Origin: Chersky-822 sp035553055
GTDB taxonomy: Bacteria; Actinomycetota; Actinomycetes; Streptosporangiales; Streptosporangiaceae
Assembly (NCBI GenBank): GCA_035553055.1
Contig: DATNEK010000268.1
Coordinates: 1-33,394, forward strand
Direction of reading: 5' to 3'
Length of the DNA stretch: 33,394 bases
The position numbers were made by a program, and so were the translations under genes. The notes beneath the pieces were generated by a model. The model searched no databases. It was not told the DNA's origin and worked only from the letters and a program-made list of their open reading frames with translations. Below are positions 1-7,311 of the stretch, piece by piece. How positions within the stretch are numbered: position 1 is the first letter of the stretch; every line of letters starts with the position of its first letter.

Positions 1-1
1 C

Positions 2-643
2 AGGGCGGCCGAGATCAGGTCATCGGCCACGGCTATCAGCCTGTTCGGGCTGCTGTTCGGCCAGCTGATCATCATTGTGCTCGGCTCGCTCACGATCACG
101 TCCGAGTACTCAACCGGGATGATCAGGACCTCGCTGACGTCGATGCCGAGGCGCGGCACCTTGTTCGCGGCCAAGGGCATCGTCTTCGGCGCGGTTGCTC
201 TGGTGGCCGGACTGGTGACCAGCTTCGTCGCGTTCTTCCTCGGCCAGGTCATCCTGTCTAGCCAGCACGTGAACACCACGATCGGCCACCATGCCGTATT
301 CGCGCAGGTGATCGGCGGCGGCTTGTTCCTCGCGGCCACTGGCTTGCTGGCATTCGGCATCGGCGCGATGCTGCGGCACTCCGCTGGGGCCATCGCGTCC
401 GGGATCGGGCTGATGTTCGTTGTGCTGCTCCTGTCCAACTTCCTGCCGAGCCCGCCGAGCGGCTGGTTCGGTCAGGCCGACTTCGACAAGTGGATACCGT
501 TCTTCGCTGGCTCGCACCTGTGGCAGAACCAGTTGCTCGGCGTGAACCCGTTCTCGCCGTGGGTCGGGTTCGGTGTGTTCTGCGCCTACGCCGCGGCCGC
601 GATCATCGGGGGACTGGTTCTCTTCCTGCGAAGAGACGCCTGA
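2..643 (+). CDS. ABC-2 type transporter permease, 3' part (5' end outside window)
   Basis: The frame is open from the window edge, so about 213 C-terminal residues are visible and the start is missing. The visible part has several hydrophobic helices: one near the start (ISLFGLLFGQLIIIVLGSL), a pair around the AKGIVFGAVALVAGLVTSFV and GGGLFLAATGLLAFGIGA stretches, and a last helix just before the stop. Between the first two lies SEYSTGMIRTSL, a loop typical of actinobacterial ABC-2 permeases (family knowledge). It would form the membrane part of an ABC transporter whose ATPase gene is probably just upstream, outside the window. The substrate cannot be read from this fragment. Its GC content and codon use fit the high-GC background and contrast with the AT-richer genes that follow, so I treat it as outside that cluster. 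Confidence 0.8.
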   Translation, partial: RAAEIRSSATAISLFGLLFGQLIIIVLGSLTITSEYSTGMIRTSLTSMPRRGTLFAAKGIVFGAVALVAGLVTSFVAFFLGQVILSSQHVNTTIGHHAVFAQVIGGGLFLAATGLLAFGIGAMLRHSAGAIASGIGLMFVVLLLSNFLPSPPSGWFGQADFDKWIPFFAGSHLWQNQLLGVNPFSPWVGFGVFCAYAAAAIIGGLVLFLRRDA

Positions 644-653
644 GACCGCGCTG

Positions 654-760
654 CGATTGGCTCCGCGCACGGTCATGGAGAGTTCTGGGTACCCTCTCCG
701 TGGCCGTGCGCGGTTCGTTCCGCCTGCCGCTTTCCAGGACCAAACGCGGGAAGCCAATCG
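654..760. repeat. Long-range inverted repeat in the gap before the biosynthetic block
   Basis: CGATTGGCT at 654-662 is the exact reverse complement of AGCCAATCG at 752-760. The pairing continues for four more pairs (CCGC at 663-666 with GCGG at 746-749) if a two-base GA bulge is allowed. The arms enclose about 80 nt between the permease stop and the promoter at 834. It could be a remnant of a small insertion or a structured 3' end; no function can be assigned. Confidence 0.4.
677..699 (+). terminator. Weak hairpin downstream of the ABC permease
   Basis: GGAGAG at 677-682 pairs with CTCTCC at 694-699 across an 11-nt loop, 33 nt after the permease stop codon. There is no T tract. It is only a possible actinobacterial terminator. 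Confidence 0.25.
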
Positions 761-833
761 TAACAAGAGTCGCACATGCCGCTGCAGGGCAGAATCATCT
801 CTTATTCCGACGTTCGTGCTTAAACTCCTAACC

Positions 834-861
834 TTGACAAACCTGCAGGATGGTCTACGCT
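834..861 (+). promoter_or_regulatory. Sigma70-like promoter for the desaturase-led block
   Basis: A perfect TTGACA (-35) at 834-839 is followed after 16 nt by TACGCT (-10, matching TAnnnT) at 856-861. Transcription would start near 868, leaving a leader of about 105 nt before the desaturase GTG at 974. This is the clearest consensus promoter I noticed in the window, and it sits at the boundary where base composition drops. Confidence 0.55.
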
Positions 862-893
862 GGGGTCACCTATGCGGTAGCGGATCGCTGTGG

Positions 894-968
894 ATGACTG
901 AGGATATGTTTCTAGTCCGCGAACAATTCGCCTTCGAGCCCGAGTGCGAATTCCTCAGGGGAAGGTAA
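894..968 (+). CDS. Candidate 24-codon leader/upstream ORF
   Basis: An ATG at 894 opens a 24-codon frame (starting MTEDMFLVRE, rich in Glu, ending RGR) that stops with TAA at 966-968, five bases before the desaturase start at 974. It lies wholly inside the predicted leader of the promoter at 834. Its last codons contain the purine-rich AGGGGAAGG that should serve as the desaturase ribosome-binding site. Its own ribosome-binding site is poor (GGAT about 10 nt upstream). It could be a leader peptide coupling translation to the desaturase, a small peptide, or a chance frame; I recognise no family. Confidence 0.3.
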   Translation: MTEDMFLVREQFAFEPECEFLRGR

Positions 969-973
969 GAAAA

Positions 974-2002
974 GTGAAGGTAACTCAAGATCTTATCGTC
1001 GATGACTCTAATTTAAGCGAAAGCGGCTTAAGTCTCGATGGCTCACTCAATGTTCATCTCGCCCCGGTAAGTGGTCCTGATACGCGCAGGGCTCTCCCCC
1101 GATCGTTATTCGCGAAGCGTCCAGGCCACTTCACAATTAAATTTATCTTCGCCATGGCGCTGGTCGTAGCTGGCTGGGTCATGGTGGCACTTTACCCCAC
1201 AGTGCCGGTGATAATATTGGGGATTATAATCCTCGGCCCGCTGTACGCCCATCTCGTCGAACTGCAGCATGAATGCCTGCATGAGCACGCCTACTACAAG
1301 CGCTGGCTGAACCGCCTCACTGGATTCATGGCCGGCATTTTCATGCTAAGTTCATTCTCGCATTACAAGTACGAGCACCTACGCCATCATGCTTATCTAG
1401 GAACGCCCCAAAATCAGGAATTCTTCAACTACAGGTTCCGCGACCTGGATAGTCCGATCGGCTTCCTGCGCGGATGCTTCCACCTCGGGCGTTACCTCGA
1501 TGTTTTCAAATGTATTGGTATAAGTCTGGCCGGGCGGTTGAACCCGACAGTTACCAAGACAGTCGCCGCAAAGAAGATAAGGACCGAGTACATCGCGTTC
1601 GGCGTGATCATCGCGGGAGCGATTGCGGCCTCTGTGGCATCGGGAAGTTTCCTGATCTTCTACGCATGGATCATACCGACGTTGCTGTTGGCCGAGCCGA
1701 CGCATTTCCTGATCGAACTTCCCGAGCACTTCGGCCTGAACACGCAGACCGACCCGAACGTCTTGGCGAACACGCGCACGGTTGCCGCGAGCCGACTTGC
1801 CCACTGGTTCACGAACGGGAATAACCTGCACACCGCTCATCATTTCCATCAGGGCGTGCCTATGGTGCAGATTCCCGAGTTGCACAAGATTATCGAGCGC
1901 CGCATCGAGACGGTCGATCAGTCCTATCTTACCTTCTACAAGAAGGTAATCACTGGCGAGCTGCGATACCTAGATTTCGCAGAGACCTGCATGACGCGCT
2001 GA
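974..2002 (+). CDS. Membrane fatty-acid-desaturase-family enzyme (diiron)
   Basis: A GTG start at 974 is chosen because AGGGGAAGG (957-965) sits at good spacing; an in-frame GTG at 944 lacks such a site. The 342-residue protein has hydrophobic spans around residues 55-95, 115-128 and 208-245. It carries the three histidine boxes of the PF00487 family: HECLH (H99/H103), HLRHH (H135/H138/H139) and HTAHH (H286/H289/H290), with an extra PEHFG histidine at 252. These ligate a diiron centre that desaturates or hydroxylates C-H bonds at the membrane. Family members act on lipids, but also on small molecules, for example the dihydrorhizobitoxine desaturase RtxC. Being first in a block with a decarboxylase, ligase and exporter favours a small-molecule substrate (inference). 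It is AT-rich for the window, with three TTA leucine codons (1013, 1028, 1106). Confidence 0.82.
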   Translation: MKVTQDLIVDDSNLSESGLSLDGSLNVHLAPVSGPDTRRALPRSLFAKRPGHFTIKFIFAMALVVAGWVMVALYPTVPVIILGIIILGPLYAHLVELQHECLHEHAYYKRWLNRLTGFMAGIFMLSSFSHYKYEHLRHHAYLGTPQNQEFFNYRFRDLDSPIGFLRGCFHLGRYLDVFKCIGISLAGRLNPTVTKTVAAKKIRTEYIAFGVIIAGAIAASVASGSFLIFYAWIIPTLLLAEPTHFLIELPEHFGLNTQTDPNVLANTRTVAASRLAHWFTNGNNLHTAHHFHQGVPMVQIPELHKIIERRIETVDQSYLTFYKKVITGELRYLDFAETCMTR

Positions 2003-2017
2003 TAACAGCCGGGCATA

Positions 2018-2058
2018 CCCGTTTCTCCGCCGGAGCAGGTCGCTTCGGCGGAGACGGG
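2018..2058 (+). terminator. Stable hairpin between desaturase and decarboxylase genes
   Basis: TCTCCGCCG (2024-2032) and CGGCGGAGA (2046-2054) form a perfect 9-bp stem with a 13-nt loop. CCCG (2018-2021) and CGGG (2055-2058) extend it by four pairs across a TT bulge. It begins 15 nt after the desaturase stop. No U-tract follows, so it may be a partial terminator, a processing site or a 3'-stabilising element that sets unequal expression of the two genes. Confidence 0.45.
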
Positions 2059-2147
2059 GCGCCGGGTCGTTGAGGGCCTCGCCAGGATCATGGCAGGCAT
2101 CCCAATTCTGTTCAAACTGTGGTCCGCCCTCATAGCTAAGGATCTTG

Positions 2148-3461
2148 ATGAAGAGCAAGACCGACGACGTCGCTACGCTTCCGCCGCTTGAGCCGCTGAA
2201 GTTTCTCACCGCAGCCGAAGTACGCCAGGTCGCTGAAGAATTTAGCACCCCGGTTTTCATATACGATGAACGGGGAATCAGGGAAAGGGTAGCGCTGCTC
2301 AAGCAGCTGCCAAGCGCCTTTGGGCATACCATCCGATATTCGCTTAAAGCGTGCCCAAACGCGGCCATCATCCGGCTATTCGACGCCATGGGCGTCTATT
2401 TCGACGCCAGCTCGGTATGGGAAGTCGCACGGGCGATCCGGGCAGGCGTGACACCTGACCATATCCTGCTGACGGCACAGGAAGCGGTCTTCAATGACTT
2501 GCTGACCGATTTCCTTGAACGAGGACTGCGTTTCGACGCCGGTTCACTCCGCCAGCTTGCCCTATACGGCCAGGCGAAACCAGGAACCGCCGTGTCCATC
2601 CGGATCAATCCTGGCTTTGGCTCAGGACTCGTTCATCGACTGACCTCCGGAGGCTCCGACTCCAGTTTCGGCATCTGGCATGAAGAGCTACCCGAGGTGA
2701 AGGAAGTAGCCGAGCGATACGGGCTGACCGTCGAGCGTCTTCATACCCATATTGGTTCGGGCCATCACGCTGACGTCCTACTTCCGGCCGCCCGCCGCCT
2801 CCTAGACCTGGCCGCTGAATTTCCCGACGTGACAAGGGTGAACCTCGGTGGCGGCTACCGGCTCAAAGTCATGGTGGATGACCCCGAGTACGATCACAGA
2901 GTGTGGGCCGAGGAACTTGCGACGGAAATATCCGAGTTCGCCGAGACCAGCGGTCGGAAGCTGCATGTCGAGATGGAGCCAGGAACCTTCCTTACGGCTA
3001 ACTGCGGATCGATTATCTCTGAAGTGATCGACGTCGTGGAGACCGGCTCTGAGGGCCATCACTTTGTGAAGATTAACGCCGGACTCACAGAGATACTACG
3101 TCCGTCCTACTACGGATCACCGCACCCAGTAGTGGCAGTCAGTCGCGACGGCATGCTGCTACCGGAAGGGCCGGCATCGTGCGTGGCCGGTCATTGCTGC
3201 ATCGCCGGGGACGTGCTTACCACGGAGCCGGGCAATGTCGAGGCTCTACTCCCTATCCGGCTCGGCGCGGTCACCCCGGGTGATTACCTCGTCATCGAAC
3301 GCGCTGGCGGTTATTGCGCAAGCATGTCCATGAAGAATTTCAACTCCTATCCCGAGGCACCGGAGATCCTCAGGCGTCAAGACGGGTCTTTCACTATAAT
3401 CCGCGAGCGGCAGACCATCGATCAGATCGTGGCCAACGAGCGCGTCCCTGACGACCTGTAG
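2148..3461 (+). CDS. PLP-dependent decarboxylase, DAP/ornithine/arginine (fold III) family
   Basis: ATG at 2148 has AAGGA at 2138-2142; a TTG immediately before it is a weaker option. The 437-residue protein has the alanine-racemase-like barrel and C-terminal beta domain of group IV decarboxylases. Visible motifs (numbered from 2148) are the PLP lysine in YSLKACPN (K67), HIGSG (from H201), the phosphate-binding GGGY (234-237), EPG (277-279) and the tyrosine-bearing ERAGGYCASM. The catalytic-cysteine motif reads GHCCIAGDVL (C351, D355), whereas meso-DAP decarboxylases carry C-E-S; Glu and Ser are replaced by Ile and Ala. The usual N-x-R-P near the C-terminus reads FNSYP. This argues against LysA and for another amino-acid or carrier-linked substrate, as with BtrK of butirosin synthesis (precedent, not identity). 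It lies 145 nt after the desaturase and 94 nt before the exporter. Confidence 0.85.
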   Translation: MKSKTDDVATLPPLEPLKFLTAAEVRQVAEEFSTPVFIYDERGIRERVALLKQLPSAFGHTIRYSLKACPNAAIIRLFDAMGVYFDASSVWEVARAIRAGVTPDHILLTAQEAVFNDLLTDFLERGLRFDAGSLRQLALYGQAKPGTAVSIRINPGFGSGLVHRLTSGGSDSSFGIWHEELPEVKEVAERYGLTVERLHTHIGSGHHADVLLPAARRLLDLAAEFPDVTRVNLGGGYRLKVMVDDPEYDHRVWAEELATEISEFAETSGRKLHVEMEPGTFLTANCGSIISEVIDVVETGSEGHHFVKINAGLTEILRPSYYGSPHPVVAVSRDGMLLPEGPASCVAGHCCIAGDVLTTEPGNVEALLPIRLGAVTPGDYLVIERAGGYCASMSMKNFNSYPEAPEILRRQDGSFTIIRERQTIDQIVANERVPDDL

Positions 3462-3555
3462 GCGGACGTGCGGATGTAGTATGGCTTGGAGAACGGCAAC
3501 GCTGGCGTCTCGGGTCAGCCAGAGAAGTGCAGGGGAGTCTCAGTAATAGCAACGG

Positions 3556-4632
3556 ATGGAGCGTGACAAGATCGCATCTCGCATTCGGCCTGCTATCCGC
3601 CTCGGACCGGGAATTGCTCCGCTGTTAGGTTATTCGGTACTTACTGCCGCGATGGATGTATACACGAGTGACGAGGCGCAATCTCTTAGTCCTCTCGGCC
3701 TGGCCGCTATGGCTTTCACGTTCACGGCAATAACCTTCATCGGGTGGGATGTAATTAAACGGGGCGTATCGGCCATCTTGCTCCCGTGGCGAACTAATCT
3801 GTCAGATGTAATCATGCTCAATGCGTCGACGGCGACGAGCTGGATAACTCTTTTTTATGCTTTGAAGTATCTAGAACCTGCCATAGTAAATGTCGCGATC
3901 GGCGCCATTGCACCTGTTATGACAATATTCCTTGGCCCGATTCTTCGAAAGGGGAGCTCAGCCCTAACCACCGAGGTCTGGGCGTCCCTGGGTATCTGCG
4001 GATTCCTTTCCGTGCTGGTATGGAGTTCGATCAGTGGGCACAGCGGTGTCGGAAGAATTGGCCTATCCCATGCCGTACTAGGTATCACCTTGATGCTGAT
4101 CGCAGGTCTCGCCACCACGGTTAACGTCATCTATTCGAAGAGGCTTAGCGATGCCCAGTACAGTCCTCGGTCAATACTTGCAGCTCGCTTCTACCTGATT
4201 GTCGCGGTCTCCTGGTCGATAATAGCTGTGCAGGGCAATGACAGACTTGGTGTCACTGTTCTTCCTGGCCTTGTCATCGCGGTTCTTGGCGTAGGAGTGC
4301 CGCTCTACCTTCTTCAGCTGGGCGTCAGGCACACTGAGCCTATAACCTCGAATCTCGTGTGTACCCTTTCACCGCTGTTCGCATTTATGCTTCAGCTTCC
4401 CGTCCAGCGAATCAGTCCATCGCCGCTCAGTTTTGCTTGTATTGCCGGAATCACCACCCTGGTATTCCTGGGAACGGTGGAAAGAGTTCGTCAGAACAAA
4501 GGCCAGGAAGTTGACCCGGGCCGGGAAACGAAGTTCACTCCGATTGGGAAACAGATTCGTCAAGTTTCTCTCGGCCAGAATAAGCACCAGGATAGAAGTC
4601 CTTCCCCAAGCACGCGGACGAAGGAGCCGTAG
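3556..4632 (+). CDS. EamA/DMT-family membrane transporter
   Basis: The 358-residue protein has about ten predicted hydrophobic helices in two halves and ends in a basic, charged tail of about 50 residues. This is the shape of drug/metabolite-superfamily carriers with two EamA repeats, which commonly export amino acids or metabolites across the cytoplasmic membrane. ATG at 3556 is the first possible start after an in-frame stop (TAG 3547-3549); GGGGAG at 3532-3537 is rather far upstream. The stop codon abuts the ATG of the ATP-grasp gene with no gap, so both are very likely one transcript. It is among the AT-richest genes here (the line from 3841 is about 37% GC) and has a TTA codon at 3625. 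The likely role is export of the block's product or self-protection (inference). Confidence 0.82.
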   Translation: MERDKIASRIRPAIRLGPGIAPLLGYSVLTAAMDVYTSDEAQSLSPLGLAAMAFTFTAITFIGWDVIKRGVSAILLPWRTNLSDVIMLNASTATSWITLFYALKYLEPAIVNVAIGAIAPVMTIFLGPILRKGSSALTTEVWASLGICGFLSVLVWSSISGHSGVGRIGLSHAVLGITLMLIAGLATTVNVIYSKRLSDAQYSPRSILAARFYLIVAVSWSIIAVQGNDRLGVTVLPGLVIAVLGVGVPLYLLQLGVRHTEPITSNLVCTLSPLFAFMLQLPVQRISPSPLSFACIAGITTLVFLGTVERVRQNKGQEVDPGRETKFTPIGKQIRQVSLGQNKHQDRSPSPSTRTKEP

Positions 4633-5883
4633 ATGTCACCTCTGCGCATTGCCGTGATTGACGGATTCTCCGTCGCTAGCACCCTCGTGAGCGAGCTGCG
4701 TGACGGAGGCGCTCAGTGTGCCCATATCTTGAGCTCGCCCACCATCCCAGCTTTCTTTACCCGGAGCCTTAAGCTTGAGAACTTTGATCGAGACTTTGGA
4801 TATGTCGCCGACGTCGATGCGCTTGCTGACGAGCTGAGGCGTTGGAAGGTAGATCGGGTCGTGCCCGGGTCAGAGTCGGGCGTGCTGCTCGCCGACCTTC
4901 TCAGTACCCGTCTGAATACCCCGGGCAACCGACCAGGCAACTCGTCGGCTTGGCGGGACAAGGCGCTCATGAGCGAGGTAGTGGCGGCGGCTGGCCTCGG
5001 TGCGCCGCGGGGCCGTGCTTTCGAAAGCGCTCAGGAGGCCGTGCGGTGGTTCTTGGACGCCGACTTGCCCGAAGCTGTGGTGAAGCCGCTGGATAGCGCG
5101 GGCACTGACAATGTCTGGTTCTGCGAGGATAGTGAGTCAGTAGAGGCGGCTTGCCAGAGCGTACTGAGCGGCTCCAACGTTTACGGCAGCGCAAACCGAA
5201 GGGTACTCGTCCAAGAACGCATACGCGGCACGGAGTATTTCATCAACACCGTATCGGAAAACGGTATCCACCGGGTGACTGAGATGTGGAGGGCCACCAA
5301 GCGGCCGGGACCAACTGGCTCGGCGATATATGACTTCGAAGAACCTGTGCCGATATCTTCCGAGGAAGCCGCGACGCTACGGGAATTCACTGTCGCCGTG
5401 CTCGATGCGCTGGGAATCATCTCATCGGCCGCGCACACCGAAGCGATGTTGACCGAGCGGGGCCCGGTCTTGATCGAGACCGGTGCCCGGCTCGGCGGCG
5501 CGACGATGCCCGACATCTTGCGGAAGTACACCGGTGTGTCTCAGGCCCATCTGTATGCGGCGACCTTGCTGGATCCCGACTGCCTTGTCAAATTCGATGA
5601 GCAGACTGTGCGCTGGTCCGCAAACGTGCGATGGGTGTCGCTGATCAACGTGGTTCCTGGTGTGGCCGCTCCGCTCGACTGGGTAGCGCAACTCGAAGCG
5701 ATTCCCAGCTTCGTCGCGACCACGCCCACCGTTGAGCCGGGTACCTGGTTGAACGCGACCACTAAGCTGGGCGAATCTCCTGGATACGTGTATCTCGCGG
5801 CGCAGGAACGGAGCAGGCTCGAATCGGATTACAACCTCATTCGGGCGCTTGAGAAGGAAGGCCTGTACACGGTTGCGGGCTAG
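4633..5883 (+). CDS. ATP-grasp carboxylate-amine/thiol ligase
   Basis: ATG at 4633 follows the transporter stop directly and has a strong AAGGAG at 4621-4626. The 416-residue protein has a small N-terminal pre-ATP-grasp domain (1-105) and then an ATP-grasp fold. Visible elements are K110, the nucleotide-contacting lysine in VVKPLDSAGTDNV (K151), VQERIRGTEY (E195), HTEA (E269) and the Mg-binding IETGARLGG (E282, R286). Such enzymes make an acyl-phosphate from a carboxylic acid and couple it to an amine or thiol, as in dipeptide ligases (BacD type), BtrJ and similar biosynthetic ligases. With the decarboxylase and desaturase next door, amide formation between a modified amine and an amino acid is plausible (inference). 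The 3' end overlaps the opposing methyltransferase gene by 47 nt. Confidence 0.83.
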   Translation: MSPLRIAVIDGFSVASTLVSELRDGGAQCAHILSSPTIPAFFTRSLKLENFDRDFGYVADVDALADELRRWKVDRVVPGSESGVLLADLLSTRLNTPGNRPGNSSAWRDKALMSEVVAAAGLGAPRGRAFESAQEAVRWFLDADLPEAVVKPLDSAGTDNVWFCEDSESVEAACQSVLSGSNVYGSANRRVLVQERIRGTEYFINTVSENGIHRVTEMWRATKRPGPTGSAIYDFEEPVPISSEEAATLREFTVAVLDALGIISSAAHTEAMLTERGPVLIETGARLGGATMPDILRKYTGVSQAHLYAATLLDPDCLVKFDEQTVRWSANVRWVSLINVVPGVAAPLDWVAQLEAIPSFVATTPTVEPGTWLNATTKLGESPGYVYLAAQERSRLESDYNLIRALEKEGLYTVAG

Positions 5884-6538
5884 CTGTTCGGGCCAGCGTC
5901 ATCACGAGCGTCCGTTTTACCTCGGCGTCTTCGAGTTCGGCCACGACAGGAATGTCGTAGGCGGCGAGGTCGCGCATGTGCTCGCGCGGCAAGAACGCCC
6001 GGCCGACGTCGCCGGCCAGCACGGTCGCGCCTCGCGCGGTGGCCTGGCGAAGCAGCCGAAGCGCGCGAGCGGAGAGCTGCCTTTCGTACCAGATGTCGGC
6101 GGCGAGTATGACCTCGGCGTCTCCGCCGTCGGTGTCGAGCAGGTCGCCGGTGGTGCTGATCTCGACATCGTTCAGGGCGGCGTTGAGGCCGATCGCCGTG
6201 ATCGCGATCGGGTCGAGCTCACTGGCCAGCACCGATACCGCTCCGGTCATCGCCGCGGCAATCGCGGTCAGGCCCGAACCAGACCCGAGATCGAGCACCC
6301 GGCGCCCGGCCGTGACCTGCGGGTGGTCAAGGACATAGCGAGCCAGGGCTTGGCCGCCCGCCCAGGCGAACCCCCAGAACGGCGGCTGCCGATCCGACTC
6401 GCGTAGTTCTTGTTCAGTCCGTTCCCACAAGCTGATCGCGTCGGAACTTAGGTGGAGCAGGATTTCCGGCACCATAGGCACCGGCTTGATCGTGGTCGTG
6501 GCCCGGACCAACGCGACGTGATCTAGCTGGGCTGGCAT
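5837..6538 (-). CDS. Class I SAM methyltransferase, Nnt1/ETFB-lysine-methyltransferase type
   Basis: The ATG at 6538 lies inside the end of the upstream glycosylase gene (16-nt overlap), giving 233 residues, the usual family length. The N-terminal half has PFWGFAWAGGQALARY, characteristic of this family, followed by SAM motif I VLDLGSGSGL, an acidic SELDP motif II and ILAADIWYERQL in place of the DxxY region. These enzymes methylate protein lysines or small amines; the substrate here is unknown. It is the last gene of an alkB-nei-methyltransferase operon, so a link to alkylation or translation stress is possible but unproven. Longer reading upstream is possible in the same frame but lacks homology-like sequence. 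Its 3' end overlaps the convergent ATP-grasp gene (5837-5883). Confidence 0.82.
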   Translation of the reverse strand: MPAQLDHVALVRATTTIKPVPMVPEILLHLSSDAISLWERTEQELRESDRQPPFWGFAWAGGQALARYVLDHPQVTAGRRVLDLGSGSGLTAIAAAMTGAVSVLASELDPIAITAIGLNAALNDVEISTTGDLLDTDGGDAEVILAADIWYERQLSARALRLLRQATARGATVLAGDVGRAFLPREHMRDLAAYDIPVVAELEDAEVKRTLVMTLARTASPQPCTGLPSQAPE

Positions 6539-7311
6539 GACGGGCACCAGAACGTGACGCGCTCCATGGTGGCGGTGCCCTGGCCCGCACGGCCGTCGGC
6601 CTTGACCGGGGTGCGGCAGCGCCGGCAGGGCCGGCCTGACCGGCCATAGACCCAGGTTTCCTGGCCGCGAGCCGGGTTGCCCGTGGTCACCTGGCCGACC
6701 CTTTCCTTGTTCGCCTCGAGCAACCGCCTCGCGAGCTCCACCATCCCCGGCAGGTCGGGCACGTCGCCGACCGGCCGCCACGGGCTGATGCCGCGCAGGA
6801 ACAGCACTTCGGCCTTGAACAGGTTGCCGATGCCAGCCAGATTGGCCTGATCGAGCAGGGCTTCGCCGATAAGCCTGGCCGGCTGGCTGAGCAGTCGGCG
6901 CACGGCCTCGGCCTCGTCCCAGTCCGCGCCGAGCAAGTCGGGGCCGAGATGTCCGACCGCCTGGTGCTCCCGGCTGGTGGCCAGTACCTCGACCACTCCA
7001 AGCTGGTACCCGACCGCCTGCCATTCCGCGTTGGCGAGTACCAGGCGTACTCGGTGGTCGCTGGGCGGATAACCGGTAGCCGGCCTGATCCGCCACGATC
7101 CGTCCATCCGCAGATGGGTGTGGACGGTTACATCGCCATCCACCCTGATCAGCAGGTGCTTGCCGCGGGAGACGGCCTCGTGCACCTGGTGGCCGACCAG
7201 GCTGGTGGTCGCGAAGCGGGGTACCCGGAAATCGCTGCGGGTCAGGGTCCGGCCCGCCAGCGCCGCGTCGAGCTGCCGACAGGTCCGCCAGACGACGTCG
7301 CCTTCAGGCAT
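6523..7311 (-). CDS. nei: Fpg/Nei-family DNA glycosylase/AP lyase
   Basis: The start is ATG 7311, because the mature family N-terminus MPEGD begins there: Pro2 is the Schiff-base nucleophile and Glu3 the catalytic acid. The 262-residue protein shows the conserved lysine in SRGKHLLI (K51), the helix-two-turn-helix region around DQANLAGIGNLFKAE, and a C-terminal zinc finger with C-x2-C (CRRC) and C-x2-C (CPSC). It excises oxidised bases and nicks the abasic site in base-excision repair. The MPEGD start and overall form resemble actinobacterial Nei2 rather than Fpg (MutM). It overlaps alkB by 8 nt upstream and the methyltransferase by 16 nt downstream, so it is probably translationally coupled to both. 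Confidence 0.9.
   Translation of the reverse strand: MPEGDVVWRTCRQLDAALAGRTLTRSDFRVPRFATTSLVGHQVHEAVSRGKHLLIRVDGDVTVHTHLRMDGSWRIRPATGYPPSDHRVRLVLANAEWQAVGYQLGVVEVLATSREHQAVGHLGPDLLGADWDEAEAVRRLLSQPARLIGEALLDQANLAGIGNLFKAEVLFLRGISPWRPVGDVPDLPGMVELARRLLEANKERVGQVTTGNPARGQETWVYGRSGRPCRRCRTPVKADGRAGQGTATMERVTFWCPSCQPS

Noticed and set aside
2148..3461. Annotation as lysA
   Set aside because: The C-E-S specificity motif is absent and the genomic context is not lysine synthesis, so only the family-level name is used.
6539..7096. N-terminal extension of the methyltransferase frame to 7096
   Set aside because: The extra 186 codons overlap nei in another frame and are Pro/Arg/Gly-rich without homology-like sequence; the family N-terminus begins at 6538.
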